From positions 41,736,001 through 41,800,000 of the forward strand of contig NC_092524.1 of assembly GCF_037038585.1 (NCBI RefSeq): 64,000 bases of DNA, written 5' to 3'. The translations under genes and the position numbers were made by a program. The notes below the pieces were generated by a model. That model was not told where the DNA came from. It saw only the letters and a program-made list of their open reading frames with translations, and did not search any database. The DNA comes from Patagioenas fasciata (Eukaryota > Chordata > Aves > Columbiformes > Columbidae). Below, one piece after another: positions 37,801 through 50,000 of the stretch (position 1 is the stretch's first letter; each line of letters opens with the position of its first letter).

Positions 37801-40800
37801 AGCTGTCACCCTGGAATTAAATACTTCTAAGTAATTTTATTTACCTTATTTAAGAGGGAGTACATATGAAGGAAGTAGAAAAAAATTTGTCATTTTTCTT
37901 GTAATTGTTATCAATAATTTATTTCACTTTTATAACTATTTTAATGCTTACTACATGCTGTCTCATTTACTGAACTTAAATATGTATATGTATGTATACG
38001 TATGTGTATATATACTGTCTGGATTTCCTTCCTGAAATTCACAAGGTGCTATGGTATTAAGATAACACTCCTAAATTCACTCATTATGAAAGAGTAATAA
38101 TTAAATTTCAGCATGAAGGGACTCTTTAAGGTCTCTGAGCAACCATATAAGTACATTTTTTGTATTCAGGTGCTGTAGTTAAGGATGAGAACTACGTGTA
38201 CTTGAGCATGAGCTTTGCTGACTTAGAGACTAACCTGACTTATTCACTAATTATACATAAAAATAGCCCATATGTTTCCATATGGTGTACTTTGAGTCTG
38301 CAATTACCTGATTCTTTTTATATTAGATTGTTTGGAGTACTGATGATTCTGAATTCTGCCTGTGTCTGGTCATCGTTTTCATACCATTAGGAATTTCCTG
38401 TAGTTACACACAGTGAGCACCAGTAGCCCATTTCACAGGTGAGAAAGGCTCCTGCGTATCCAGGAGGTTTCTGCACACAGTGCTGCTCTGCAGTATTTAG
38501 AGATGCTGCATTATATGCTCACACTAATGTTTGCAATGGGTGCAATATAGTTTCTGAATGACTCCTGTAGAAATTAATCTTACATGGGTCTCATCTGCAG
38601 GAGGGAGTGAATATATATTTGCAAAATAGGAGTGTACCTTACTGTCTTATTTGCTAATACTGGAAATAACATTAGAAAAGCTCATGTCTAATATGTTTCT
38701 CCTCAACATGTATGACATATGCACGATATACATTGTTTTTCCATTCAGAAAAGCACTTTTGTACATTATACATTTCAGGAACAATTTTAAAATAATTCAT
38801 TTTATTTCTACATATGTACACAATAATTCATTTAGGAAAAAGAACTTTTCCTAAGTTTTCATATGTTAAAATAGTTGAAATGAAGTGAGACGCTGTCAAC
38901 ATTAAATGTAGAGGTGTAAGGAAGTGGGCTGTTCAGGATTGTATTTATTTTTGACAACAGCTTGAAGAGGAGGCCCAGAAGAACAATGTAAGATCTGGAC
39001 TACAAGCATCTTAGCCAGATGTTAATGCAGTGCAAGCAATAATCCATCACTATGCTTTTCATAGTGTGCAAGATAGTATCCCCAGCTGGGATTAAACCAT
39101 TTCCTTTGCCAAATAGTCTTAAGATTAGTCTTAGATTCGGTACAGTTAGCTTGGATGCAAAATATCTGTTGGAAGCAGTACTGTCTGGAGGTCTGTAACA
39201 GCGAACACCAAGCAGTATTTACAGAATCTTTGTTTACAGAGTATCTGGTGGGAGACTCTCATGACTTCCTGTCTCCCTACTATTATTTTTGTGTTCAGAT
39301 CCATAGGAAGTTTACTTCAAAGGTGGTAGTGGCTATTCTACATAGAAAGTAGTGTTTACTAACATGAAAAAAATAGTAGGAAATTACATGAAATCAAACA
39401 AACATGAAAACAGATCATAATCATTGAAGGCTATTCACCCACGTACACAGCAAACCAGAACTAAATCTGAAGGCTGAGACCATCACACAGTTGAAAGGTC
39501 CCTGCAGATCTCGCAGCACGTGCACCGGTTGGTTCTTGGCGCTCCCCAGCCGCAGCATCACCTCAGTGCACCTGGCAACGTAGCTCCTGCTAACACGCAG
39601 CTCCGGTGTTCAGTTCTGTCCAAACACCCATGTTCACCCAGAGCCCCCACATCCCATCTGGAGTCAGGAAGGGCACCTTGGGCACGAGGCAGAGCCTGGG
39701 TCTGACCATTCAGACATAATATTTATATATACATATGGCATGGGTGTGGGTGATGCTAAACAATACAAAGTTATCTCATGTGTACTACACAAATGAACAC
39801 CCATTGGCTACTAGCCCATTAAGTAACTACTTTAATTCCAGAGTAGCCATGGTTGTTACAGAAGCTTTTATGTGTGAATTGTAAAGCATTTTTCCATTAT
39901 AGGATGTCCACTTTCATTTTGAGTGACAGTCAGTCATGTACTGAAGGGGAGCTATGATGGAATGACATGACATTTCTCAAGTTGTTTGGTTTGTGTTTAA
40001 AATACCTGTAAGTAGTGTTGTGGGGCCAGTTGGATCAACAATACTGAAATTGTCCTAGTGCTGTTCCTTCCTAATGTGTTAATAGCACCAGAGGAGCCTC
40101 ATGAAATCAGTGTGTGGGATTTTATGTGGCTCTAAAACTCCAGTTTGGATGGTGTAGGAGCTATTTTCTTGGTGTGAGGATGATAAAGAGACTATAAAAA
40201 ACCACAAGTGTTACCCCTGCAGCTTTGTAGGGAATGATATGCTGGTAAGCATAAGAGTTTCTAAAAATTACAAGAAGTTTTCTGCTGCTTGAACTGGTGA
40301 AGCAGATCTTATTTGAAGATCCATTATTAACTTACGGAAGAAACAGATACTGATGTGCCCCTTGTGGGAAGGGAGGGGGAAGACAGGGTGGCTCTAGGAC
40401 CAAGCATTTGAAGAATGTTGTCTTGATCCAAAAAAAACATTACATTCCATTGCAACTAGCTGCTGCTGTTCATAAGACAGATAAAAAGCTTTGCTAGAGA
40501 GAATATTTCATGTGAATCAACTGTATTCTTCAGTCCCCCCATGGAATAACACTTTCAGAATACAGTGCACTTCAGTAGTAAGAAAACTGAATACTGTAAA
40601 ATAAGTGGCTGAAATGGAAACCTATAAGGATTAGCTTAAAATAATTGTTCATTAAGGGAAAAATTATCCTCTAGTGATGCAGGAGTAAATAGACATCAGG
40701 TAAATCAGCCACCTTTCAAACTTTGGTAGAAATTCACCTCAATGCAGTAGCAAATATCCTAGAATACCACAGAAATTGAAGGCACAATTTGTCTCCTATT

Positions 40801-43800
40801 TAATGTCAGCATAGTCACTTGAGGAAGAAGTGGTCAGAAAGCATTCCATGGGTTTCAGTGCCTAAAATCTGCTTACCACTAGGTAGACTACAAGTTACTT
40901 AAACAAATGTTAGCACAGGTGAAGTCAGAATGTGTGACTCTGGATTTAAAAAAAAAAACAGCAACTCTAACTAATCCTTAGTTGAAGATGAATGTCTATG
41001 ATGGAAATCAAAGTTTTATAGTGCTGTATATTCAGTAGCAAACCCTCTGCCCCGTAACTACCCATGCTGTAATCTACACAGTTTTTGTTTGTGCTCCTGG
41101 GTGTGTTACCTGATCCCCAGGTGTTGACTGCACTTTATCATCTCTCAAGCCTGTACACACCCTTAATTAATTGCCTGGAAAACTCTGAGATGTCTTAAAA
41201 TGCCTCTGTACAAAGAAGTTATTTAGCACATGCAAGTCCTAAATGTGCCTTTTTCCTTTCCTTCCCCCCTCCCCCACTTAACTGTCTGCCCATATAATGT
41301 TTCGGAGAAGGAGACACAAGACTGCGTCACATTTACCTCCTCTTAGTATGTATGTGCCATAAAAAAATCTTTGTGAGAGCAGAAAGTACCAGCATAACAT
41401 TCAAATGCCAGTTGTAGTAGGTGTCATTTACCTCTACTCCTGGGTACACAGCCACAACAACATCAACTGAAACCCCTAAACCAAAGGCAGGAAGGGCTCA
41501 CCTTTTGCCTAGGCTAACAAATCATCAGTATTTCCTATCTGGGTGCTTTGAAAACTTTAATTAGACTTTTATCTACAAATGCACAGATTAATACATGTTT
41601 TCAGCACACTTGTTTAAAAATGCCTGTTAAGCTCTGCATGGATCTAGTGAAAGTCCCTTAACTCGCTTTTGTGGGCAGCCAGGATTCTTACTGGAAGCAG
41701 GACCTCAAATGACAGCTCTGGGTGGCGCACGTGGCAGCGCACGCACAAACCAGATACTGCTTTTTCCTGTTGCCAGTTGCTCAAACTGGTTTGCTTTGCT
41801 GCTTTTCAGCTGGGTGTGGATCTGTGACTTCAGGGCTTTATACCCTGATATGCGGGATCACTTGCCAAACAAGTGACAGGTGGGGAGGACGAGCCTTCCT
41901 GGGGATCAGAGACACACACCCCTCACAGGGCAGGGCACTCAGCCCTGAATGGGTAAGCAGAGTGTGTATGATGAGATGTAACCATAGAGGACAGTCATGA
42001 GACTTACAGGAAGGGGAAAAAAGCCAAGGTTTCTCCTTGCGCAATCTGACTTTTGCCAAGAACAGCATGGTAAAGGGAGGTGGGAAGGGACCTGAAAAAG
42101 GGTGATGTACTATCAGCTCTTTAGGAAATGCAGCAGGGGAAGAGTTCTAAATACTTTCTCAAACAAGGTGATGCAGAAAAATAAGGCTGGAGTGGCGAGT
42201 TGCTGCATCATCACTGATCCTGGTTGATCCAGTCTTCTGGGTTTTAAATCCTCGAGACTCTCAAAGGAAGAGAAAGGCCTGGAGAGATGGGAGCTCTTGC
42301 TCCTCTGTAGGAACTGGAGCACTGTGAAGTGGTGGCAGAATGTAAAAATTAAAAGCCAACAGGAGTTGGCTTTATCACTTGTTGAAACCTGAATGGAATG
42401 TTATCTAACTTTGTTGAAAGATTCTCTTGCCCTGCGTCGAGCAGTGCCAGAGCTGAACTAAATAGCAACAGAAGACTTGTCTTTCTAAAAATTCTCACTG
42501 TACTGGAATAAAGAAACCCTGAGTTCTCAGATTAAAATGATTGTGTAAAGACTGATTTACTTGAGAAGTATACCATAAGAGGAAATTTGTTTTGAAATCT
42601 GCCCAAGTAAAACATCTGCCTCTGGAACCACAGAAATGGAGACTGTTGAAGTTCTAAGGACAGTACTCCTCCTCAGTATTGAAAGGCACAAGTCTGATTT
42701 TTAGAAGGAATTTAGGCCTATGGGCAGACTCAGGAAGAAGTCTTTGGCAGAGCAGTAGGGCAGACTGTTGTAGTTAGATCCACTAGAACTAGTGAGACTG
42801 AGCAGTCCTCGTAAATGCCTCAGTCACGTTCAAAAACTGAGGCTGAAGCTTTATCATGCTGAGCAGAGGAAGATGTTGATGATCCCAAAAACCTGGCTCT
42901 TGCAACTCCACTGATTAGAATGGATGACCGCTAATATAAATACAAGGACCAGAGCACAATCAGGCTGTCCTGCCAAGCTCAAACTGTAGCATCAAAAATA
43001 GCATAATGGTCAAAGTGGAGAAAAAGTATTGAAAGATGCATTTAGAAGTTCCTGTGAAGTATCTTGCAAGCTCCACTGCAGCAGTCCTCAATACACAGGC
43101 AAGAGCTGGAAGGAGCAAAACTAAAGCAAAGCTGATCTGTGGAGCAGAGGAAAGAACACACGTGAAGAGCAGCAACAGGTGGAGGGCGAAGCAGATGAGG
43201 GGTTATTCACGCCTCTCTATGTACATGCCTGTTAGTTTGGCGTAACAGATGCACCCAGCAGGCTTTTTTGCTCGGCCTGCTTCCATTTCAGGCTCTGGTG
43301 AGAAATGGCAACATCAGAGTCTTTTTTCACCCTGTAACTCTGCAGTTGTTCAGTGGACACACAAAACACTGGTGCATGCAGAAGAGCGCCTGCCACTTCA
43401 TACCAGAGAAAGGCCTGTCACCACGTTTTCTTCAGATGGGTGCTGTTAGATAAGGTTAAGGGAAGACAGATGTGATTATGGACAAATCTCATATTTCACA
43501 ACAGTACAGATTTGTATTGTTTCAGATTATTTAGGTGAACATTGAAGATTATAAATATCTTTAAGAAAGTATTTTAAGTACGAACCATTTCTTTACTTTT
43601 ACTGTCCTTCATGAGATTTATTAACTAGATCAATGCCTCCACTTCACATACCAGCGTATTCCTCTTAGGAAGCTATTTTCAAGCAGATAAAATAAATAGT
43701 GTCAGTAACTTCAGGTAAGGAAAATTATATTTAAGAATCAAATTTAAGAATTTGACTGACAATTACCTTGCTGAGAAATGCAGGATATTTGCATTTTCAC

Positions 43801-44282
43801 ATACAATGCTGCTATCCCTCGATAACATTTTATATTCAAGCGATACATGGTAAAATTAACCACCTACATCTAAACTGAAGTTTACCTTTCTTCTGCTACT
43901 ATGTGGTAATCTTTCAAGATGGGATCCTGTTGGTGGTTTAACTTCTCTGCTACAAACTTTTGACATTTCTATGGCCAGAAAAAAAGTGTCTGTCAAACTG
44001 TTTCCCTAACTCTATTAAAATAAACAGTCTCAAACTAGAATAATATAAGAAATACCTATTTTTGTAAAATTCGATCAAGGACTAAGGTGCTTAAGATTTT
44101 CTCTGAATTAGCCTAATGTTGTTCAAAACATCCTTAACTTGAAATGTTTCTAGATCATGTTCAATTTGGACAGAGTGCACATAATTCTGGATGAAATGGT
44201 GCTGAACGGCTGCATTGTGGAAACAAACAGGAACAGAATTCTTGCCCCTCTGTTAGTGCTCGACAAAGTGGCAGAAAGCTAG
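31741..44282 (+). CDS. AP4S1: AP4S1, AP-4 complex subunit sigma-1 (complete coding sequence)
   Basis: The small sigma subunit of the clathrin-independent AP-4 adaptor, which works at the trans-Golgi network. AP-4 exports cargo such as ATG9A; human AP4S1 loss causes spastic paraplegia 52. Five coding exons (31741-31878, 33281-33367, 33784-33852, 36909-36920, 44154-44282) join in frame to 144 residues, the human length. The whole protein is one longin-like sigma-adaptin fold. It starts [20 protein letters not shown], contains [20 protein letters not shown] and [17 protein letters not shown], and ends LVLDKVAES. Every junction is on a codon boundary and follows GT-AG. The exon ends at coding positions 138 and 294 match the human splice-variant positions I recall (c.138+, c.294+, c.295-). 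It diverges from STRN3 and converges on HECTD1. Confidence 0.97.
31879..33280 (+). other. AP4S1: AP4S1 intron after the first coding exon
   Basis: 1.4 kb. The first 426 nt, to 32304, remain open in the AP4S1 frame. The rest is AT-rich with no feature I recognise. It ends at TTCTTCCTAG. Confidence 0.8.
33281..33367 (+). CDS. AP4S1: AP4S1 coding exon 2 (29 codons)
   Basis: The acceptor is CTTCCTAG|TGCTCT and the donor is ACTGAG|GTAAGA. It encodes [20 protein letters not shown] then IVVGINETE, the most conserved sigma-adaptin core. Confidence 0.97.
33368..33783 (+). other. AP4S1: AP4S1 intron, 416 bp
   Basis: A short intron between canonical GTAAGA and TTTCAG sites. Nothing else is recognised in it. 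Confidence 0.85.
33784..33852 (+). CDS. AP4S1: AP4S1 coding exon 3 (23 codons)
   Basis: The acceptor is AATTTCAG|AATGAG and the donor is AGAGTG|GTAAGT. It encodes [20 protein letters not shown] then SRV. Confidence 0.96.
33853..36908 (+). other. AP4S1: AP4S1 intron, 3.1 kb
   Basis: AT-rich intron leading to the microexon. It contains T-rich tracts near 33942-33957 and 34022-34032. ORFs at 34327-34801 have no recognisable domain. No transposon could be named with confidence. Confidence 0.7.
36909..36920 (+). CDS. AP4S1: AP4S1 microexon, 12 nt (Ser-Glu-Leu-Asp)
   Basis: AGTGAGTTAGAT lies between a good acceptor (CTCTTTTCCTTACAG) and a donor GTATCC. It supplies exactly the SELD that sigma-4 has between KYFSRV and IMFNLD. 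Without it the reading frame still holds, but four residues are lost. The flanking exons are 3.1 and 7.2 kb away. Confidence 0.9.
36921..44153 (+). other. AP4S1: AP4S1 last intron, 7.2 kb
   Basis: AT-rich intron with a TATG/TATA simple repeat at 37980-38015. GC-richer patches near 39520-39705 and 41700-42330 carry short ORFs with no recognised domain. No exon of another gene was found on either strand. Confidence 0.65.
37980..38015 (+). repeat. TATG/TATA simple repeat
   Basis: An imperfect TATG/TACG/TGTATA microsatellite of about 36 bp inside the last AP4S1 intron. Confidence 0.8.
44154..44282 (+). CDS. AP4S1: AP4S1 terminal coding exon (42 codons plus TAG)
   Basis: The acceptor is AAATGTTTCTAG|ATCATG. 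It encodes [20 protein letters not shown] through the C-terminal [13 protein letters not shown] and the stop TAG at 44280-44282. This C-terminal helix pair is diagnostic for sigma-4 over sigma-1, -2 or -3. Confidence 0.97.
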   Translation: MMFNLDRVHIILDEMVLNGCIVETNRNRILAPLLVLDKVAES

Positions 44283-44893
44283 GAAGGTGCGAGAGTGACT
44301 ACAGCGTTTTACGAAACACGGTGAAACCATCAAGAACGTACTGACTGCAGTTTTCTGATGTCGCAAGACCGACTCATGCAATATTCACATCGGTTGGAAA
44401 TTATTTCCTGTTTCTTCTACGCCCAATGTACCTAATGGAAAGATACAGCTAAAGTGGAACCTTCCATTTCAGATGCAGCTTTATTGACTCAGCAGAGATC
44501 TTTCTAGAACAGTCAACATTTTTGAAAACTGAGGATAAAAGAATGGAAACTTACACACAACCATCTTCTAGGTATCACTTTGAATTACCTAACTTTGTGC
44601 CAGAGCTAGAAGACAGAAGATACAGAAATATAAAATTAAACTGTGTTTCAGTGCCTCCTTTAGGCACCAACTTGATTTTTTCACTTTCATACAAATGTGC
44701 TGTAAATTAAAGTTCTGTAATTTTTATGACTTTAAGCTAGATTCATCCTTCATCAAAAAGCTGATGTCACTCCCTTTTCCATGTAAGTCATCCTTACAAA
44801 AGAAATGTACCTAATAGAAGCATAGATGTATTTAATAATCCTGCATACTGTGTAAGTTGTAATTAGAAGCTGGCACTTAAATACCATAACATT

Positions 44894-44899
44894 AATAAA
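44894..44899 (+). terminator. AP4S1: Candidate AP4S1 polyadenylation signal
   Basis: AATAAA about 610 bp after the AP4S1 stop, followed by T/G-richer sequence near 44980-45005. ATTAAA at 44706 is an alternative nearer site. Confidence 0.35.
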
Positions 44900-46747
44900 A
44901 GATAATTAAAATCAAAAGTTTTACCATTGATCACATTGGCTTCACAGATTACACAAAATCCTTTCTATTTTGATGCACCAGTGTATTTTTTCTCTTGTAT
45001 ATTCTATCCATGCATCATGATTAAAACTTTTACAAAAAATGAGTAACAAAAGATACACAGGTTTCTCAGTACCAACTAAGTACCAAACCTTCCTTCTTGA
45101 GTAGGAGGATGTAGTTACACTGATTTGTGTTCACAAGGCACACAATACGCTGATTCATACCCACATACTGTAAGTCACGCAAGAGTTACTAGTCTGAGCT
45201 TACTTGCACTTACCTTTCCAGAATTAATTATCTGGCTTCTCTTCATAACCTCCCCACCAACGCTGGGCATAACTTGATACTGAAAAAGAATTTACTGTGT
45301 GAAAGCACATAATAGTCACATCTAAATTGCACCTAGAAACCAGGGTCTGAGAAGCAGAGTGTGAAGTGTTGTGTGGGACAACAGTCCACATAGTTTTAAA
45401 ATAACGTCACATTCAGCAAAACAAGTTGACGCTGGATCGGGAGCAGATACTTGTACACAAGGTTTATGCAACTGTTTTGTTGAAGCACAATAGGAGCAGG
45501 GGTCAGTTTTGCACTGGGGAAAATTTCAAAGATGATGCCTCCAAGTTCTATGCATAATGCTATGAGAAGAGATCTGGCATAAACTTGACTTGTATGTGTG
45601 AAGCAGAATCTTTTGGCAAGCCCTCCCTCAGCAGTGGTCCAAGCAAAGATTGTTACCAAAGAGAACTGGCACAGAACAAAACTTACTACACAGATTCAAC
45701 TAAAATGATAGTTTTTCTTTTGTGGCACCAAGTACTTAAATATCTTTGAAGACACATTAGCATCTTGCTGATAAGCCACTTTTTACTAATAAATACCTCA
45801 CCATATGCTGAAACCAGGACAGGCACTCCATCTCAGGCTCAATCAGCTGCATCATCTGACCCGATTTTTATCCCACTGTAATGAAGAACTATAACCTCAG
45901 GTCACATGGGCCCGCTGAAGAGCACCAAGAACTGCCACATGCAGCATTCTTATTGCCAGACCGGTGCTTCAGAAGTTGCACAGTGTAATTTTGAAAAGAT
46001 TTGAGCACAGAGATGACTTTGTGACATAAATTATTGCCATGTAGTTCTCTTAAAGTATGGCACATCATTCAGAACATGTACAGCTATTTAATAATGTAAT
46101 GAAATATTCAGAGGAGACAGTTTTATATGTTGCAAACATTTTAATGATTACTTTTGAGCTTACACATTGGGTGTTTTTTAAACTTCAAACTGCAACAAGT
46201 TAAATAAATGTTTATAATATACAAAGAAAATACAACCAAAAGTAAAACTTGCTTTAAGTGTGCCTTGCACTAGGAACCAGTGTTTTTTAATAGTTTTATT
46301 GTTGAGCTGCACACACACACTTAAGGGTTTGATCTTTATAGCAGGGCATTTGAGAAATCAAAATATATTCCCACTTGAAAGAAAAAAAAGGTTGTGCATG
46401 ATTATATGCAAAAACCCACTAAAATACTCCAATAGTGCAGGCACCATTAAAAAAGAAAAAGCTGGAGATGCCCATTAACGCTAAGTTTTAAGGAAGCAAG
46501 TTTCTGACCAGTTAGCTTAAAGCCAGCAAAACAGGGATCAGTGATGGCAACTGTAGTGTACAAGGTATTAAATGACAAACTTTACACAAATACACTGTTA
46601 GAAGTCTGTATCAGTGAACACTGAAAATCTGATGATCTGTTCTTTGGAACAGTCAAACAGAACCACCTTAATTTCCAGTTGTGCAAGCCCTTGAAGCATC
46701 ACACAGTGTTCTGTGCCAATTTCTTGCTGGCTGTGTAGTTACAAGGA

Positions 46748-46753
46748 TTTATT
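46748..46753 (-). terminator. HECTD1: Candidate HECTD1 polyadenylation signal
   Basis: AATAAA on the minus strand, 176 bp beyond the HECTD1 stop codon. A second AATAAA lies at 46300-46295. Choice and use are unproven. Confidence 0.35.
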
Positions 46754-46928
46754 TTGTTATTAGCAGCTAACAAACTTATTCCACATGTTCCTAAAGCCTC
46801 ACAGGTGAAAAAAAAGGCAAGTCTCATCAGAGCACAGCGTGGAGATCATATTTTTTGCACACAAACACAAGAGGCTTCGCTAGTATCAAAAAAACCACTT
46901 CCTCGTGTCCCAGACTGCAGTCGGCGGC

Positions 46929-47066
46929 TCAGTTGAGATGGAAGCCTTTCTCCATTGTAGCAGCCAGCAGACGCTCTCTCATTATCTCCTCAGAAGAATA
47001 CTCGGGCAGCTTCAGGTAATGCACACATGTATTCACAGATGGGTAACTGGCATCTGTAGCATCAAC
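46929..47066 (-). CDS. HECTD1: HECTD1 terminal exon (catalytic cysteine)
   Basis: The acceptor is TTTTCCTCAG|GTTGAT. 45 codons plus TGA (46931-46929): [20 protein letters not shown], then [20 protein letters not shown] and GFHLN. The Cys codon TGT at 47027-47025 sits in the NTC...LKLPEY motif that defines the HECT active site. The reading frame upstream of 47066 is intron. Confidence 0.97.
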   Translation of the reverse strand, partial: VDATDASYPSVNTCVHYLKLPEYSSEEIMRERLLAATMEKGFHLN

Positions 47067-50000
47067 CTGAGGAAAAGAGCATTTTTTACTGCAGTGGTTC
47101 ACAGCACTCAATATGGAAGTTAAAAGTTGTAAGGTCCTCTAATTCAGGGCATTTACTGCATACCTAACATCAAGTGTCAAGAAACAGTAGTGTCAGAAAA
47201 GCTACAGGCCAACTTAGAAATACATTTACATGTATATTAATTCTTTTGTATTCAAATATGAAGTCAGAGAACATACCTGAAACAGGTTAGTACTGAACGT
47301 TTAGCATAGCGCCATAAATTAAAAATAAAAGCAAAAACCAAACCAAACCAACAAACAAACAAAACCAAACCCACAAACCAAAAACAAACAGCCCCTTGAA
47401 CAACAAAGAAATGAGTGTTATTTCTTAATGTAGCAACAATTACATCCAAAAGCCAATCTAGTTGGTTTGAAGGGCAACCTGAAGCAGCCGTACCTTGCGT
47501 ACAACAGTGAGGCGGGGATGTAGGTTTGCCAGTCCCCCTGGTGGGAGTGTTGAACAACCAGTGGTGAACTGGAGAAAAGCCTTCCTTTCATCCGAAGACA
47601 TACCACACAAGACTCTCACAAATCGAAGAAATCCAGGGCTTAAGATAAAGGTAAATAATTAGTTACGATAACATTAAAAGAGAGTGTTTTGTTTTTTTTT
47701 TTTTAATTTCTCTGGAGACAGTACAATTGCAATCTTGAGTCACATCTAAGCAGCCACTGTAAGATTCTAATGCCTGTTCAGTATTGAATTGAGAACATCA
47801 TAAACCCCTTAGAAATAATTCCTTAACCTGACTGGTGAGTATCACACAGAAAAATGTAGGTAAATAAGAACTTTTCTCCGTGCTTATCTTGGAGCGTTAT
47901 TTGGGTATTTTGCATACAAAAGGGTAGAGAAGTAGATAAAGCTGAAACCTACTGCAATAGAAGAATCCAACTGGCTACAGCCTTAAGATTTTTCTGCACC
48001 ACTTCCGCAGTATAAAACCACTTCAACTTTTATATAATTTCTATCCTGTTAAAGAACCTCATGTAAAAAAAAGTAGGAAAAATGTAACAGACCACGTGGC
48101 TCTTCAAGGAGACCCCCAGAGCAGACACAGCTGCTTTCACCCCAGCAGCCCAGGGGGAGGAGAGGGCCTGAAGAAAGCTCAGCCTCTGGAACACGCCCTC
48201 AGCTATCGGGCACTGTCACCTCAGCTGCATCTCTGCATGCAGGGCAGGGGCGATAGAAGAATCCCTCCACACAGCATTCTAGACTGATCAGGATCCTTCA
48301 GCATGCTTATAGTAATACAGTTCCAGAATTAATTTGTATGTTATTGCTACCAAACATGACAAGCAGCAAAAATCCCAAACCCAAACTCCAAACCACTGAA
48401 CAACCATACCCAGCTGAAGAGAAACCTGTTATTCATGTAGTTTTAGACGACCACTTGTTCTTCAGTGACCACCAATCCCATCCAACTTAGCATCTTTGTC
48501 TAATGAGTGTTCTGGACATTTTATCACCTAACGTATCTCTCAGCTACTATTTTAAAAATTGCTCCGAATATAAGTACCTATCTCGTGTATATCCCAGTTT
48601 CGGTTCAGTATAATTGATGATATCCTCAGCTGCCCAAGAAGGCGACTGATTTCCGCAAAGAATCATCTGAACTTCTTCATGGCTGAAGGAACTCAGCTTC
48701 TCCATTGGGAAGACTCTATTGAAGCCATCTTTAATTCACACAAGATACAGTTAACGTAAGTCAAAAGAACATTTATAAAATAACATCGGCATTTCAATTA
48801 TATTTTAATAAAATCAGAATCAATCAAAAGTTTCTTAATTAAGGTAAATGGAACCTCTTCAAGATTAAAAATGGCATAACTACTGCAAAAGTGTGATGAA
48901 ATTAATCTTACCTACTGCAATCTTAACTTTAAAAGTTTTTGAAAGCCATTTTATGCTACCACTTGAAACCAGCACACCCTGAGCACCAATTAGTCTACCT
49001 AACTGTACATATATTCTGCCATATGTAAAATTACCTCTGAATGCCTCCATCTGTTTCTGTATACCAGTATGCATGCAGAAGTCAAACATGAGATCTACAT
49101 ATTCCTCTGCATTATCCATTGTTACAGTCTGCAAAGACAATAGATGAACACTGTAAGAATTCACTTTGCATTGGTTACTGCTGAGACAGTAAAAATCCAA
49201 CTGCTGTTTAAATTGTAAAGGTAGGTTGTGTTTCCTTACCTCATCCTCACCACCTGGCTTGAGATCCACAGCTGTAAACCCATAGACTTTGGATGAAGGG
49301 CAAAACTGAAAATTTAGACTTCAAAATACAAAGATAGTTATTAATTGGAAACAACCCTGCTACTCCTCTTGCAAATATGCCAGATTTTTAAATGCACCCC
49401 CCATGCCCAAAAGCATCTCACCACATTTCAAATCACTGTTTGTGGATCATTGTGTATATACGTGAGCAGTGGTACCACAGTACAGAACTATGATCAATAA
49501 TGGACTACACAGGTAACACATTTCAAATCTATGGTATGCACATGCACGCACTCGCTATTTTTTTTTATTTGATAACCCTTGAAAATTTCCTAGAGTTTGA
49601 TATCTTTAAATTATCAGCTTCAAAACTATTCAAATTCTTAAATTTAGTCCAAACTCAAACAGTCCTTTACATTAAGCACTAACAGTTATAGAGCCACTTA
49701 ACATATCAGCCATTTAGGCCCTCAGTGGTGACACTTGCTTTATCTACCAAGCCATGCTAAATCCACAAGGCCAGAAGCAACTGCTGAAGCCTGACTACAC
49801 AGTCCTTGTAGCACAACATAATTTTAACAAATAATATTAATGGTAGAAAAACAACTGTTGTTTCAAAAGAAATTATTCAAAACTACGCAAGATGATGACC
49901 TGATGCAAGTTTACACAGGTATGAGCACTTTTATGTCTTTAACGTTTATTTACTAGCTTTTAGCAAATATTCTGTTTAACATGGATGCAAACTCTACACT

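Larger units (their letters stand above)
44283..46928. other. AP4S1 / HECTD1 convergent 3' region
   Basis: 2.6 kb between the AP4S1 stop and the HECTD1 stop, holding both 3' UTRs and any spacer. Plus-strand polyadenylation candidates for AP4S1 are ATTAAA at 44706 and AATAAA at 44894. Minus-strand candidates for HECTD1 are TTTATT (AATAAA on minus) at 46748-46753 and 46295-46300. An 87-codon minus ORF at 45396-45659 has no recognised domain. Whether the two 3' UTRs overlap cannot be told from sequence. Confidence 0.6.

Noticed and set aside
45396..45659. An 87-codon minus ORF between AP4S1 and HECTD1
   Set aside because: No recognised domain or splice context; it lies in 3' UTR or spacer sequence and is of a length expected by chance.
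47264..47606. Two overlapping minus-strand ORFs of 97 and 62 codons
   Set aside because: They cover HECTD1 exon w16 in wrong frames. The true frame uses 47638-47494 and joins neighbours through split codons.
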